Below the pieces are notes generated by a model. The model searched no databases. It was not told the origin of the DNA and was given only the letters and a program-made list of their open reading frames with translations. From Hymenobacter persicinus (GTDB lineage Bacteria > Bacteroidota > Bacteroidia > Cytophagales > Hymenobacteraceae): a DNA stretch of 64,000 nt. A program made the translations under genes and the position numbers. Position 1 is the first letter of the stretch. Every line of letters starts with the position of its first letter. Of this stretch, positions 48,636-57,148 are shown in pieces. The stretch is taken from assembly GCF_004167665.1 (NCBI RefSeq), contig NZ_SEWE01000015.1:35034-99033 (forward strand). Reading direction: 5' to 3'.

Positions 48636-50693
48636 CTACCAGATTTTCACCCGGGCCGAGTCGGCGCGGTAGAGCTTGTCGCCGGGCTTCACGCCAAAGG
48701 CCTGGTAGAACTCGGGCACGTCGGCGAAGGGGCCGTTGACGCGCAGGTTGGCCGGGGAGTGCACGTCGGTGAGGATGCGCTGGGCCAGCACTTCGTCGCG
48801 CTGGTGGTTTTGCCAGCCCAGGGCGTAGCCCAGGAAGTAGCGCTGGGTAGGGGTGAGGCCCCCGATTTTCTCGCCTTTCTTGTACTGTTCAGTCTGCTTA
48901 AAGGCGTCGAGGGCAATGACGATGCCACCCAGGTCGGCAATGTTTTCCCCCGCCGTGGCCTTGCCGTTGATGTGCAGGGAGTCGAGTACCTGGTAGCCGT
49001 TGAACTGCCGCACAATCTGGTCCACGCGCTTGTTGAACAGGGGCCGGTCGGCCTTGGTCCACCAGTTGCGCAAGTTGCCTTTCTCGTCGTACTGGCTGCC
49101 TTCGTCGTCGAAGCCGTGGGTGAGCTCGTGGCCGATGGTGGAGGCGCCGGCGTAGCCGTAGATGGTGGCATCGTCGGCATCCTTGTCGGCCAGGCCGGGA
49201 ATGGCGAAGATGGCCGCCGGCAGCACAATTTCGTTGTTCGACGGATTGTAATAGGCGTTGTAGGTCTGGGGCGTCATGTCCCACTCGGTGCGGTCCACGG
49301 GTTTGCCGAGCTTGCTGAGGTTGTAGCGGTAGGCCCACTGCCGGGCGCGCATCACGTTCTGGGCGTAGGAGCTGCGGTCAATGGTGAGGGCCGAGTAGTC
49401 TTTCCACTTGTCGGGGTAGCCCACTTTCTTGGTAATTTTGCCCAGCTTCACCAACGCCTTTTGCTTGGTCGAGTCACTCATCCAGTCGAGCTGGTTGATG
49501 TGCTGGCGGAAGGACACCACCACGTTGTCCACGAGCTTATCGTAGCGCTGCTTGGCTTCGGGCTTGAAGTACTCTTTCACGAAAAGCTGGCCCAGCATCT
49601 CACCCATGGCGTTTTCCTCCTCATCCAGCACCCGCTTCCAGCGGGCCCGCTGCTCCTTGCGGCCCTGCAGAATGGTGCCGTAGAAGCGGAAGTTTTCCTG
49701 GTCGAAGGCCCGGCTGAGCTTGTCGGCGTAAGTGTGCACGAGGTGCCACTGCAAATACGCTTTCCAGGTGTCGAGCGGGGCCGTCTGAAGCTGGCGGCCG
49801 GCTTCGCGGTAAAACTCGGGCTGCCCCACAATCACCGTGTCGGCCTTGCCGAGCTCGAGCTGGGCGAGCCAGGGCTGCCAGTTGAGGCCGGGCGTGAGCT
49901 TACCCAGGTCGCGCACGGCCATCTTGTTGTAGTTGGCGTACGGGTCGCGCAGGGCTTCGAGCTTGCGCGACGACTTCGCCAGGGCCGTTTCCAGGGCTAC
50001 GACCCGGGCGCTGCTGGCTTTGGCGGCCACCGAATCCTGACCCAGCAGCGCAAACATGCGGGCCACGTGGCGGCCGTACTCCCGGCGGATGTTGGCGGTG
50101 CGCGCATCTTTGTTGAAGTAGTAATCCCGGTTGGGCAACCCCAGGCCGGCCTGCCAGAGCTGCAGGGCCATTTTCTCGCTGTTTTTGGCATCCTGAGCCA
50201 CGTAGGGCCCGATCAGGGCATTAACGCCGAGCGGAATCAGACGGGCAATTTCGGCCTGCACGTCGGCCACCGACTGCAGGGCGGCAATGCGGTTGAGCTC
50301 GGGCTTGAGGGGCGCAATTCCCTGCTTTTCCACCGTGGCCGAATCCAGGCCGGTGGCGTAGAAGTCGCCGATTTTCTGCTGGTTGGTACCGGCCGCGGCG
50401 TTGGCTTTGGCGGCCTCAGCGTTGATGGCGCGCAGGCGGGCGTACACCTCGTTCTGCACTTCCTTGCCGATGCCCCAGGCACTTTCGGAGGCCGGAATCG
50501 GGTGTTTCTTCAGCCAGCCGCCGTTGGCGTACTGGAAAAAGTCGTCGCCGGGGCGCACGGTGGTGTCGAGGTTGGCCTGGAGCAGGTCGGGCGTGGCGGC
50601 GTCGGACTTACCGTGTGGCTGGCAGGCCGGAAAAGCCAGCAGGGCCACGGGCGCCGCCAGCAGCCAGCGGCGCAGAGAAGGAGGAACGGACAT
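48636..50693 (-). CDS. M13 (neprilysin-like) family metallopeptidase lipoprotein
   Basis: This 685-residue protein starts at ATG 50693, with a lipobox-like LLAFPAC (Cys about residue 24). The N-terminal M13 domain begins TTVRPGDDFFQYANGGWLKK. The catalytic domain has the zinc site IGHELTHGFDDEGSQYD and the third ligand Glu in GENIADLGG; the C-terminus (VNGPFADVPEFYQAFGVKPG) is also typical. It is an oligopeptidase acting on peptides under about 40 residues, probably periplasmic or on the outer membrane. It shares a terminator with the NTF2-like gene. Confidence 0.95.
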   Translation of the reverse strand: MSVPPSLRRWLLAAPVALLAFPACQPHGKSDAATPDLLQANLDTTVRPGDDFFQYANGGWLKKHPIPASESAWGIGKEVQNEVYARLRAINAEAAKANAAAGTNQQKIGDFYATGLDSATVEKQGIAPLKPELNRIAALQSVADVQAEIARLIPLGVNALIGPYVAQDAKNSEKMALQLWQAGLGLPNRDYYFNKDARTANIRREYGRHVARMFALLGQDSVAAKASSARVVALETALAKSSRKLEALRDPYANYNKMAVRDLGKLTPGLNWQPWLAQLELGKADTVIVGQPEFYREAGRQLQTAPLDTWKAYLQWHLVHTYADKLSRAFDQENFRFYGTILQGRKEQRARWKRVLDEEENAMGEMLGQLFVKEYFKPEAKQRYDKLVDNVVVSFRQHINQLDWMSDSTKQKALVKLGKITKKVGYPDKWKDYSALTIDRSSYAQNVMRARQWAYRYNLSKLGKPVDRTEWDMTPQTYNAYYNPSNNEIVLPAAIFAIPGLADKDADDATIYGYAGASTIGHELTHGFDDEGSQYDEKGNLRNWWTKADRPLFNKRVDQIVRQFNGYQVLDSLHINGKATAGENIADLGGIVIALDAFKQTEQYKKGEKIGGLTPTQRYFLGYALGWQNHQRDEVLAQRILTDVHSPANLRVNGPFADVPEFYQAFGVKPGDKLYRADSARVKIW

Positions 50694-50847
50694 AAGGTTG
50701 AAAGAGGGAAAGTGGGGTTGGGAACGAAAGCTAGGCAATAAACCGGAGCGGCAACCAGCCAACCCGGGGCCGGATGCCTCGCGTAAGAACGGTTAGGTTT
50801 GTAGCCGGCTGCACGCGTGCGTGGTCCGTGCCCTTACTTTTTCGCCA

Positions 50848-51282
50848 ATGCTGCTCAAGCTGCTACTGTTGAACCTTGCCCTGGCCGCTTACCTGACGGG
50901 CGTTATCTGGACCGTGCAGCTCGTGCACTACCCCGGCTTTGCCCGGGCTGCCCGCGACACGTTTGCTGATTTTCACCGCCAGCATTCCCGGCAGATCAGC
51001 TGGGTGGTGATAGCGCCGATGGTGCTGGAGCTGGGCCTGGCCGGCGCCCTGGCCTGGTTGGGTGCGGAGCTGGGCGCCGTCCGCTGGTGGGCCCTGGCCC
51101 TGGTGTTACTGATTTGGGCGGCCACCTTTTTTATCACGGTCCCGTTTCACCACCGCCTGGCCCAGGGCTACGACTACGTGGCCATCGACGGGCTGGTGCG
51201 CACCAACTGGGTCCGCACCCTGGCCTGGACTGCGCGGGCCGGCCTGCTGGGCGGGCTGCTTTGGCAGCAGCTCGGGGCTTGA
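50848..51282 (+). CDS. Hypothetical four-helix membrane protein (144 aa)
   Basis: This protein has four membrane helices (about 2-20, 45-68, 76-95, 125-140). A conserved-looking pattern WTVQLVHYPGF and FADFHRQHSRQISWVV places it among small membrane proteins of the DUF1772-like type in Bacteroidota. ATG 50848 gives a helix-first protein; an earlier GTG would add an odd leader. Function unknown. ArfB starts 70 bp downstream. Confidence 0.75.
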   Translation: MLLKLLLLNLALAAYLTGVIWTVQLVHYPGFARAARDTFADFHRQHSRQISWVVIAPMVLELGLAGALAWLGAELGAVRWWALALVLLIWAATFFITVPFHHRLAQGYDYVAIDGLVRTNWVRTLAWTARAGLLGGLLWQQLGA

Positions 51283-51352
51283 AAACCCAACTGCCGACGC
51301 CAGCCGCCGTACCGCTTTCATATTCCTGTTCTACTTTCTTGTTTGCCCGCTC

Positions 51353-51757
51353 ATGCTGCCCGCCGCCGAAGCCTTTCTGCCCGAAATCCAGTTCCAGACC
51401 AGCCGCAGCAGCGGCCCGGGCGGACAAAACGTGAACAAGGTGGAGTCGAGGGTGGAGCTGCGCTGGAAGCCCGCCGACTCCCAGCTGCTGAGTGAGGAGC
51501 AGAAGCAGATCCTGCTGACGAAGCTGGCCTCCAAGCTGACCACCGAGGGCGAGTTGCTGGTGGTGGCGCAGGAAGACCGCAGCCAGCTGCGCAACAAGGA
51601 AACGGCCCTGCTCAAGCTGCATCAACTGCTCACCAAAGCCCTGCACAAGCCCAAGGCCCGCAAGCCCACCAAGCCCAGCAAGGGTGCCGTGCGTCAGCGC
51701 CTCGAATCCAAGAAAAAGCACAGCGAGAAAAAGGCCAACCGCGGCCGGGTGGAGTAG
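51353..51757 (+). CDS. arfB: Alternative ribosome-rescue factor ArfB (YaeJ-like)
   Basis: This 134-residue protein contains the GGQ motif in SSGPGGQNVNKVESRVEL (Gly23-Gly24-Gln25). It has a C-terminal basic tail (KPKARKPTKPSKGAVRQRLESKKKHSEKKA) that enters the mRNA channel. ArfB releases peptides from ribosomes stalled at the ends of broken messages. The length and basic tail distinguish it from release factors RF1 and RF2. It is convergent with the MgtE gene, 14 bp apart, without a clear terminator. Confidence 0.93.
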   Translation: MLPAAEAFLPEIQFQTSRSSGPGGQNVNKVESRVELRWKPADSQLLSEEQKQILLTKLASKLTTEGELLVVAQEDRSQLRNKETALLKLHQLLTKALHKPKARKPTKPSKGAVRQRLESKKKHSEKKANRGRVE

Positions 51758-51771
51758 GGGCGAAAGGCGCC

Positions 51772-53154
51772 TTACAGCAGCGTGCCGCGCAAAAACAGCA
51801 CGGCAAACGAGAAGTAAATCACCAGGCCCGTCACGTCGACGAGCGTGGCCACAAACGGGGCGGAGGAGGTAGCCGGGTCGGCGCCGAGGCGCTTGAGCAG
51901 CAGCGGCAGCATGGAGCCCGCCAACGAGCCCCAGAGCACAATACCCACCAGGGAAAGGCCGACCGTGAAGCCGATAAGCAGGTAGTGCTGTCCGTAGTCT
52001 TTCGGGTACAGGTAGGCCCAGACCAGAATGCGGATCAGTCCTACGGTGCCCAGAATAACGCCCAGCATCAGGCCCGCGGCCAGCTCCCGCCGCATCACGC
52101 GCCACCACTCGCCGAGTGTGATTTCGCCCAGCGACATGGCCCGGATAATCAGGGACGTGGCCTGGGAACCGGCATTGCCGCCGGCGCTGATGATGAGCGG
52201 AATAAACAGGGCCAGCACCACGGCTTTGGCAATTTCGTCTTCGAAGAAGCCCATGGCCGTGGCCGTAAACATTTCTCCAATGAGCAGAATCACGAGCCAG
52301 CCGGCCCGCTTGCGCACCATGTTGAGCAGTGGACTGGTCAGGTAGGGCTCGTCGAGGGCTTCCGAGCCCCCGAGCTTCTGAATGTCCTCGGTGTCTTCCT
52401 CTTCCCGAATGTCGAGAATGTCGTCGATGGTCACGATACCGAACAGGTAGCCCTCGTCGTTGACGACGGGCAGCGCCACCCGGTCGTTGCGCCGGAACAC
52501 CTCAATGGCCTCTTCCTGGTCTTGCATGGCCCGCAAACTCACGAAGCGCCGGTCCATGATTTCGCTCACGGGCTTGTCGAGCGGGGCCAGCAGAAACTCC
52601 CGGATGCGAATGTCGTCGATGAGCACGCCCCGGCTGTCGGTCACGTAAATCATGCTCAGCGTTTCGGACTGTCCGCCGTGGCGGCGAATATAGTCGAGCA
52701 CCTGCTGCACGGTCCAGGTTTCGCGGATGGCAATGTAGTCGGGCGTCATCAGGCGGCCCACGCTGTATTCGGGGTAGCCCAGCAGCTCCAGCGTCACCTT
52801 GCGCTCGGGCTCCGACAGGGTCTGGATCAGCTCCTTCACGAAGTCGTCGGGCAGAAACTCGAGCAGGGCCGTGCGGTCATCCGGCGACATCTCGTTGAGG
52901 ATGTCGGCAATCTTTTCCTGGGTCAGGTTGGCCAGAAAGTGCTTCTGCACCTCCAGCTCGAGGTATTCGAACACCTGCGTGGCCAGGCGCAGGGGCAGCA
53001 GCCGGAAAATAATGAGCTGCTCCCGCTCTTCCTCGGCTTCAATCAGCTCCACCAACTCCGAGGGCTCAAAGTCTTTAAGCGCCTGCTTGAGCTTGAAAAA
53101 CTCGCCCTCCTGAATCAGGGACGTAATCTGGTCGGTAGTCGGATGCTGATTCAT
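51772..53154 (-). CDS. mgtE: Magnesium transporter MgtE
   Basis: This 460-residue protein has an N-terminal superhelical domain (about 1-130; LTQEKIADILNEMSPDDRTALLEFLPDDF), two CBS domains (about 135-260; LMTPDYIAIRETWTVQQVLDYI, then DRRFVSLRAMQDQEEAIEVF) and a five-helix membrane domain (about 280-460; AGWLVILLIGEMFTATAMGF, PLIISAGGNAGSQATSL, where GGNAGSQA is the family pore signature). It is an inner membrane Mg2+ channel gated by Mg2+ bound to the cytoplasmic domains. I see no M-box in the 5' region. Confidence 0.95.
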   Translation of the reverse strand: MNQHPTTDQITSLIQEGEFFKLKQALKDFEPSELVELIEAEEEREQLIIFRLLPLRLATQVFEYLELEVQKHFLANLTQEKIADILNEMSPDDRTALLEFLPDDFVKELIQTLSEPERKVTLELLGYPEYSVGRLMTPDYIAIRETWTVQQVLDYIRRHGGQSETLSMIYVTDSRGVLIDDIRIREFLLAPLDKPVSEIMDRRFVSLRAMQDQEEAIEVFRRNDRVALPVVNDEGYLFGIVTIDDILDIREEEDTEDIQKLGGSEALDEPYLTSPLLNMVRKRAGWLVILLIGEMFTATAMGFFEDEIAKAVVLALFIPLIISAGGNAGSQATSLIIRAMSLGEITLGEWWRVMRRELAAGLMLGVILGTVGLIRILVWAYLYPKDYGQHYLLIGFTVGLSLVGIVLWGSLAGSMLPLLLKRLGADPATSSAPFVATLVDVTGLVIYFSFAVLFLRGTLL

Positions 53155-53353
53155 TAAGAAGAAGGAGGGAGGTTTTTCGCTAGGCAGGAAGATTTGGTCC
53201 GAAAACGGGCGCGCAAAAATAGCCGAAAAAACTCGCCCTGCCGCGCTGCCGTTTTCATTTTCACAACCGCCCGGACGTTATTTCCCGGCCTTTTTTCGTC
53301 CCGCCGCGTTCAGGTAGGCCTATCCGCGGGCAAGGGCTTTGCCCCGGCCCGTG

Positions 53354-53361
53354 TACATTTG
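53354..53361 (+). promoter_or_regulatory. Candidate -7 box (TACATTTG)
   Basis: TACATTTG is an exact TAnnTTTG match, 26 bases before the cyanophycinase ATG at 53387. TTTG at 53338 is too close to be the -33 element. Confidence 0.4.
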
Positions 53362-53386
53362 ACCTCCGCTCCCTTTTGCGTCACCT

Positions 53387-54208
53387 ATGTCCCAGTCTTT
53401 TACTTCGCCGCTCGGAACGCTCGTGGCCCTCGGCGGGGGCGACGATGACGCTATGCTGGCCCTGCTCAGCGACCTGCTGCCCTCGCCCGACGCGCGCATC
53501 GAAATCCTGGCCATGGCCGCCAGCGACGCCACCACTACCGGCGCCAACTACATCCGGGCCCTCAAGGAGCTGGGCTGCACCAACGTGCGCCACCTCAAAA
53601 TCGATGAGCGCCACTCCGCCGACAAGCCCGCCGCCCTGCGCCGCCTCCAGGAAGCCAGCCTGCTGTTTTTCACCGGCGGCGACCAGGAAATGATAACCCA
53701 GACCCTGCACGGAACCGAGTTTCTGCGTCAGCTCCGGCACCGCTACCAAACCGAGGCCGGCTTCTTCGTGGCCGGTACCAGCGCCGGGGCCTCCGTGCTC
53801 GGCGACCAGATGCTGGTGGACGGGCACGGCTGGCGGGCCCTGCGCAAGGGCGGCATTCGCACCGTGCACGGCCTGGACCTCGTGCCCCAGCTGCTGATTG
53901 ACCAGCACTTCGTAGAGCGGGGCCGCTTTGGCCGGTTGGCCCACGCCGTGCTGGTACACCCCATGTGCCTGGGCATCGGGCTGGCCGAGGAAACGGGCAT
54001 CATCGTGCGCGGGGGCACCGAGGCCGAGGTGTTCGGCGACGGCGTGGTGATGGTCGTGGACGGGCGCCACCTGAAGGGCAGCAACCTGGGCCGGGTGGGC
54101 CGGGGCGAGCCGGTGGCGGGCCAGGATTTGCGGGTGCACCTGCTCGTGGCCGGCCAGCACTTTCAGCTTCGCTCCCGGCAGGTGCTCGAAACCGACGAAA
54201 ACCGCTGA
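53387..54208 (+). CDS. cphB: Cyanophycinase (peptidase S51)
   Basis: This 273-residue protein has the S51 fold. LVALGGGDDDAMLALLSDLL starts the first strand, LLFFTGGDQEMITQTL is the GGDQ oxyanion region, and GTSAGAS holds the catalytic Ser132. Glu and His ligands follow in DQHFVERGRFGRL, and the C-terminal VVDGRHLKGSNL is typical. Cyanophycinases cut the Asp-Arg polymer cyanophycin; in organisms lacking it they may act on related beta-linked peptides. No cyanophycin synthetase is in this window. It is cytoplasmic, with no signal peptide. Confidence 0.92.
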   Translation: MSQSFTSPLGTLVALGGGDDDAMLALLSDLLPSPDARIEILAMAASDATTTGANYIRALKELGCTNVRHLKIDERHSADKPAALRRLQEASLLFFTGGDQEMITQTLHGTEFLRQLRHRYQTEAGFFVAGTSAGASVLGDQMLVDGHGWRALRKGGIRTVHGLDLVPQLLIDQHFVERGRFGRLAHAVLVHPMCLGIGLAEETGIIVRGGTEAEVFGDGVVMVVDGRHLKGSNLGRVGRGEPVAGQDLRVHLLVAGQHFQLRSRQVLETDENR

Positions 54209-54259
54209 TCCGAACTCACTTCAGGAAACGGAATTCTTCTATCTTGCGGCGCTTCAAGA

Positions 54260-54281
54260 AATAGTCGGCACGCCGACTATT
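54260..54281. promoter_or_regulatory. Perfect 10-bp inverted repeat upstream of FadL-type gene
   Basis: AATAGTCGGC (54260-54269) and GCCGACTATT (54272-54281) with a 2-base centre, 64 bases before the ATG at 54345. There is no T-run, so an operator is as likely as a transcription end. Confidence 0.45.
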
Positions 54282-54344
54282 CAATGGATTTTCTCCCTAC
54301 ATTTAGTCCCAACAACCCAAAAATCCCACTTTTCTCTCTTTCAT

Positions 54345-55592
54345 ATGAAGTTTAAATCTCTACTCCTCGTGGGTGGTGCGCTGCTCACGGGCACGGCTGC
54401 TTCGGCGGGCGGTTATCAGGTAACGCTGGCCGGACAGAAAAACAATGGCATGGGCGGTGTCGGTGTGGGCTTGTCGCTGGATCAGGCCGCCATGTTCTAC
54501 AACCCCGGCGCCCTGGCCATGGTCAAGGACCGCGGTGTGCAGCTGGGCGTGAATGGCACGCTGGCCCGCAACTCGTTTGTGGCCGAAGGCAGCAACACCC
54601 AGCGGGAGCTGCGCAACAGCGTGGTGACGCCGTTTAACTTCTACGCCGGCTTCGGCCCCGCCGAAGGCAAGTTCCGCGCGGGCATTGCCGTCTACACGCC
54701 CTTTGGCAGCAAACTCCAGTACGCCGAGGGCTGGGAAGGCCGTACTTCGCTCACCGACATCGACCTGAAGTCGATTTACGTGCAGCCCACCTTCAGCTAC
54801 GCCGTAACCGACCAGCTCAGCTTGGGCGTGGGCCTGACGGTGCTGGCCTACGGGGCCGTCAACCTGCAGCGCGACATTGCCCTGCCCGATTCCTACGGCC
54901 ACATTGAGCTCGACGGCAAAGCCAAAAACCGCATCGGCTTCAATGCCGGCCTGTTTTTCAAGCCTAACCCCAAGCTGAGCGTGGGCATCAGCTACCGCTC
55001 CAAGATTGACGCCACGGTGGAAGACGGCGACGTGAAGTTTTCCAACATCCCGGCCAGCTTTGCCACCCGCTTTGAGGCCACCAAGTTCAGCGCCACGCTG
55101 CCCCTGCCCGCCACCACCAGCGTGGGCATCGGCATCATGCCCACCGAAAAGCTGACCATCGGCTTCGACGTGAACTTCGTGGAGTGGAGCAAGTACCGCG
55201 CCCTGCAGTTCGACTTCGACCGGCAGATCAACGGCTCCACGGTCAGCACCTCCAAGCGTGACTACCAGGACGCCCTCACCTTCCGCCTCGGCGGCCAGTA
55301 CCAAGTGACCAGCGGCCTGACCGTGCGCGCCGGGGCGGCTTACGACGAGTCGCCGGTGAAGGACGGCTTCGTGACCCCCGAAACCCCGGACGCCAACCGC
55401 GTGAGCCTGACTGGCGGCGCCTCGTACTCGTTCGGCAAATTCGGCGTGGATCTGTCGACCCAGTTCGTGAAAATCCAGAAGCGCACCCAGACGCAGGCCG
55501 ACCTGATCAACAACGCCACCACGGACCGCATTGCGGGTACCTACAAGACCAACATCGTCATCCCGGGGATTGGTCTGAACTACAACTTCTAA
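54345..55592 (+). CDS. FadL/OmpP1/TodX family outer membrane transporter
   Basis: This 415-residue protein has a signal peptide (MKFKSLLLVGGALLTGTAAS, near ASA-GG). FadL hallmarks are GGYQVTLAGQKNNGMGGVGVGLSLDQAAMFYNPGALAM and GVGLTVLAYGAVNLQRDI. A central hatch and long barrel strands run to the C-terminal INLGLNYNF-type end (IVIPGIGLNYNF). It imports hydrophobic compounds such as fatty acids or aromatics across the outer membrane. The GDSL lipoprotein gene starts 24 bp downstream, so the two are probably an operon for lipid uptake and hydrolysis. Confidence 0.93.
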   Translation: MKFKSLLLVGGALLTGTAASAGGYQVTLAGQKNNGMGGVGVGLSLDQAAMFYNPGALAMVKDRGVQLGVNGTLARNSFVAEGSNTQRELRNSVVTPFNFYAGFGPAEGKFRAGIAVYTPFGSKLQYAEGWEGRTSLTDIDLKSIYVQPTFSYAVTDQLSLGVGLTVLAYGAVNLQRDIALPDSYGHIELDGKAKNRIGFNAGLFFKPNPKLSVGISYRSKIDATVEDGDVKFSNIPASFATRFEATKFSATLPLPATTSVGIGIMPTEKLTIGFDVNFVEWSKYRALQFDFDRQINGSTVSTSKRDYQDALTFRLGGQYQVTSGLTVRAGAAYDESPVKDGFVTPETPDANRVSLTGGASYSFGKFGVDLSTQFVKIQKRTQTQADLINNATTDRIAGTYKTNIVIPGIGLNYNF

Positions 55593-55616
55593 GCGTCTTT
55601 CTGACTTCTTCCCACC

Positions 55617-57080
55617 ATGAATACGACCTTTATCTTCCGCAAAACGGCACCCTTCCTGGCGCTGCTGGGGCTGAGCCTGAGTGCTTGCCAGCCCGACCTG
55701 GAGAATGACAATAAACCTAGTGCCGGCACCGCCGACTTCACGACCTACATTGCCGTAGGTAATTCCCTGACTGCGGGCTACCAAGATGACGGCTTGTACC
55801 TGCAGGGGCAGCAGAATTCCTACCCGGCATTGCTGGCCCAGCAGTTTAAGGCTGTCGGCGGGGGCGAATTCGCCCAGCCGCTGTTCAGCCCGGGTGAGTC
55901 TAATGGCACTGGCTACTTGCAACTCACTGGCTTTACGAATCCACCGGCACCCGCCACGCCCTCGCCCATCCTCACCCGCGTTACGACGAGCTTGGCCACC
56001 GGCCGCGGCCTTGGACTGGACGGCAAAACTACTTTGCTCACGCGCTACACCGGCACCGACAACCAGAACCTGGGCGTTCCTGGCATTCGCGTAGCCGATA
56101 TTACCACGCCCGGCTATGGCCTGAACAATCCACAGGGCTTCAATCAGTATTTCGAACGGCTGCTGCCGGCCAACAGTACGACTTCGTACTTGGCGTACGT
56201 GCAGGAGCGGGTAACTACGCTGAAGCCTACGTTCTTCACCAACTGGCTCGGCAACAACGACGTGCTGGGCTACGCCACTACGGGTGGCGTCACCCCGTTG
56301 AGCACGGTAGCTGATTTCACCGCCAAGTACAACCAGATGGTGGATGTGCTGACCGCTAACGGGGCTAAGGGCGTGGTAGCTACCATTCCTAACGTGACGA
56401 ACGTGCCGCTGTTCACCACCGTACCCACGGCAGCCGTTATTGCCCAGATCAACGCCACGCCGATTCCGGCTGCGCTGGTGCCCGTACTGCTGGCTCAGCT
56501 GGCTCCGCTGGGGGTAACTACTTTGCCCGCCGGCACCCGGTTTGGCCTGTATATCAAGACCAACAACACTGGTTCGGCCCGCGAGGCCACGGCCGCTGAT
56601 CTGCTGCTGCTGCCCGCCAGCTCTTACATCAACACGCCTTCGGCGACCAGCCCCTTCCCCAACGGTATCGGAATCGTAATTCCCGGCGCTTCTGCGGCGC
56701 TGGCCGGCGCACTGGCCGCTAGTGCTAATGCTCTGCCAAACGTCATGGTACTGGATGCCGCTGAAATTTCCAGTGTCACCACCCGGACCAACGAGCTTAA
56801 CACCGTAATTACCGCCGCCGCTGCGCGCAAGGGTTTGGCAGTTTTCAATGCCAACACGTTCTTCTCGCAAGTGGCTTCCAACGGCTTCATCACCAACAAC
56901 GTGAGCAACAACGCCAGCTTTATTTCCGGCAATCTGTTCTCGCTCGACGGCGTACACCCCACGCCGCGTGGTTACGCTGTGGTCGCTAACGAGATGATCA
57001 AAGCCATCAACTCCACGTACGAGTCCCGCGTGCCCCAGTTGAACCCGAACGATTACCGCGGCGTACGCTTCCCGCAGTAA
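55617..57080 (+). CDS. SGNH/GDSL hydrolase lipoprotein
   Basis: This 487-residue protein has a lipobox LSLSAC (Cys about residue 23). Block I is YIAVGNSLTAGYQDDG, with GNSL in place of the classic GDSL; NWLGNNDVLGYA supplies the Asn oxyanion residue (block III GxND-like), and SLDGVHPTPRGYAVVANEMI holds the catalytic Asp and His. These are outer-membrane or periplasmic esterases. It lies directly after the FadL-type gene; fatty-acid esters could be hydrolysed and the products imported (inference). It is followed by a perfect terminator. Confidence 0.9.
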   Translation: MNTTFIFRKTAPFLALLGLSLSACQPDLENDNKPSAGTADFTTYIAVGNSLTAGYQDDGLYLQGQQNSYPALLAQQFKAVGGGEFAQPLFSPGESNGTGYLQLTGFTNPPAPATPSPILTRVTTSLATGRGLGLDGKTTLLTRYTGTDNQNLGVPGIRVADITTPGYGLNNPQGFNQYFERLLPANSTTSYLAYVQERVTTLKPTFFTNWLGNNDVLGYATTGGVTPLSTVADFTAKYNQMVDVLTANGAKGVVATIPNVTNVPLFTTVPTAAVIAQINATPIPAALVPVLLAQLAPLGVTTLPAGTRFGLYIKTNNTGSAREATAADLLLLPASSYINTPSATSPFPNGIGIVIPGASAALAGALAASANALPNVMVLDAAEISSVTTRTNELNTVITAAAARKGLAVFNANTFFSQVASNGFITNNVSNNASFISGNLFSLDGVHPTPRGYAVVANEMIKAINSTYESRVPQLNPNDYRGVRFPQ

Positions 57081-57095
57081 GCAGCTTCCCGTTTG

Positions 57096-57141
57096 CAACA
57101 AAAAAGCCTCCTTCCCACTCGGGAAGGAGGCTTTTTTGTTG
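57096..57141. terminator. Bidirectional terminator between GDSL and YpdA genes
   Basis: A perfect stem of about 21 bases, core AAAAAAGCCTCCTTCCC / GGGAAGGAGGCTTTTTT, loop ACTC. Confidence 0.85.
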
Positions 57142-57148
57142 TCCAGAG

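Noticed and set aside
48222..50741. Very long open frame (839 codons) on the plus strand opposite the M13 peptidase gene
   Set aside because: It is antisense to a clear M13 gene, has Gly/Val/His-rich composition typical of GC-rich shadow frames, and shows no domain.
53155..53386. Mg2+ riboswitch (M-box) upstream of mgtE
   Set aside because: I could not find the conserved paired elements; the region is short and shared with the divergent cyanophycinase promoter.
54360..57101. 913-codon minus-strand frame across FadL and GDSL genes
   Set aside because: It spans two well-supported genes in the antisense sense and has no recognisable protein features.
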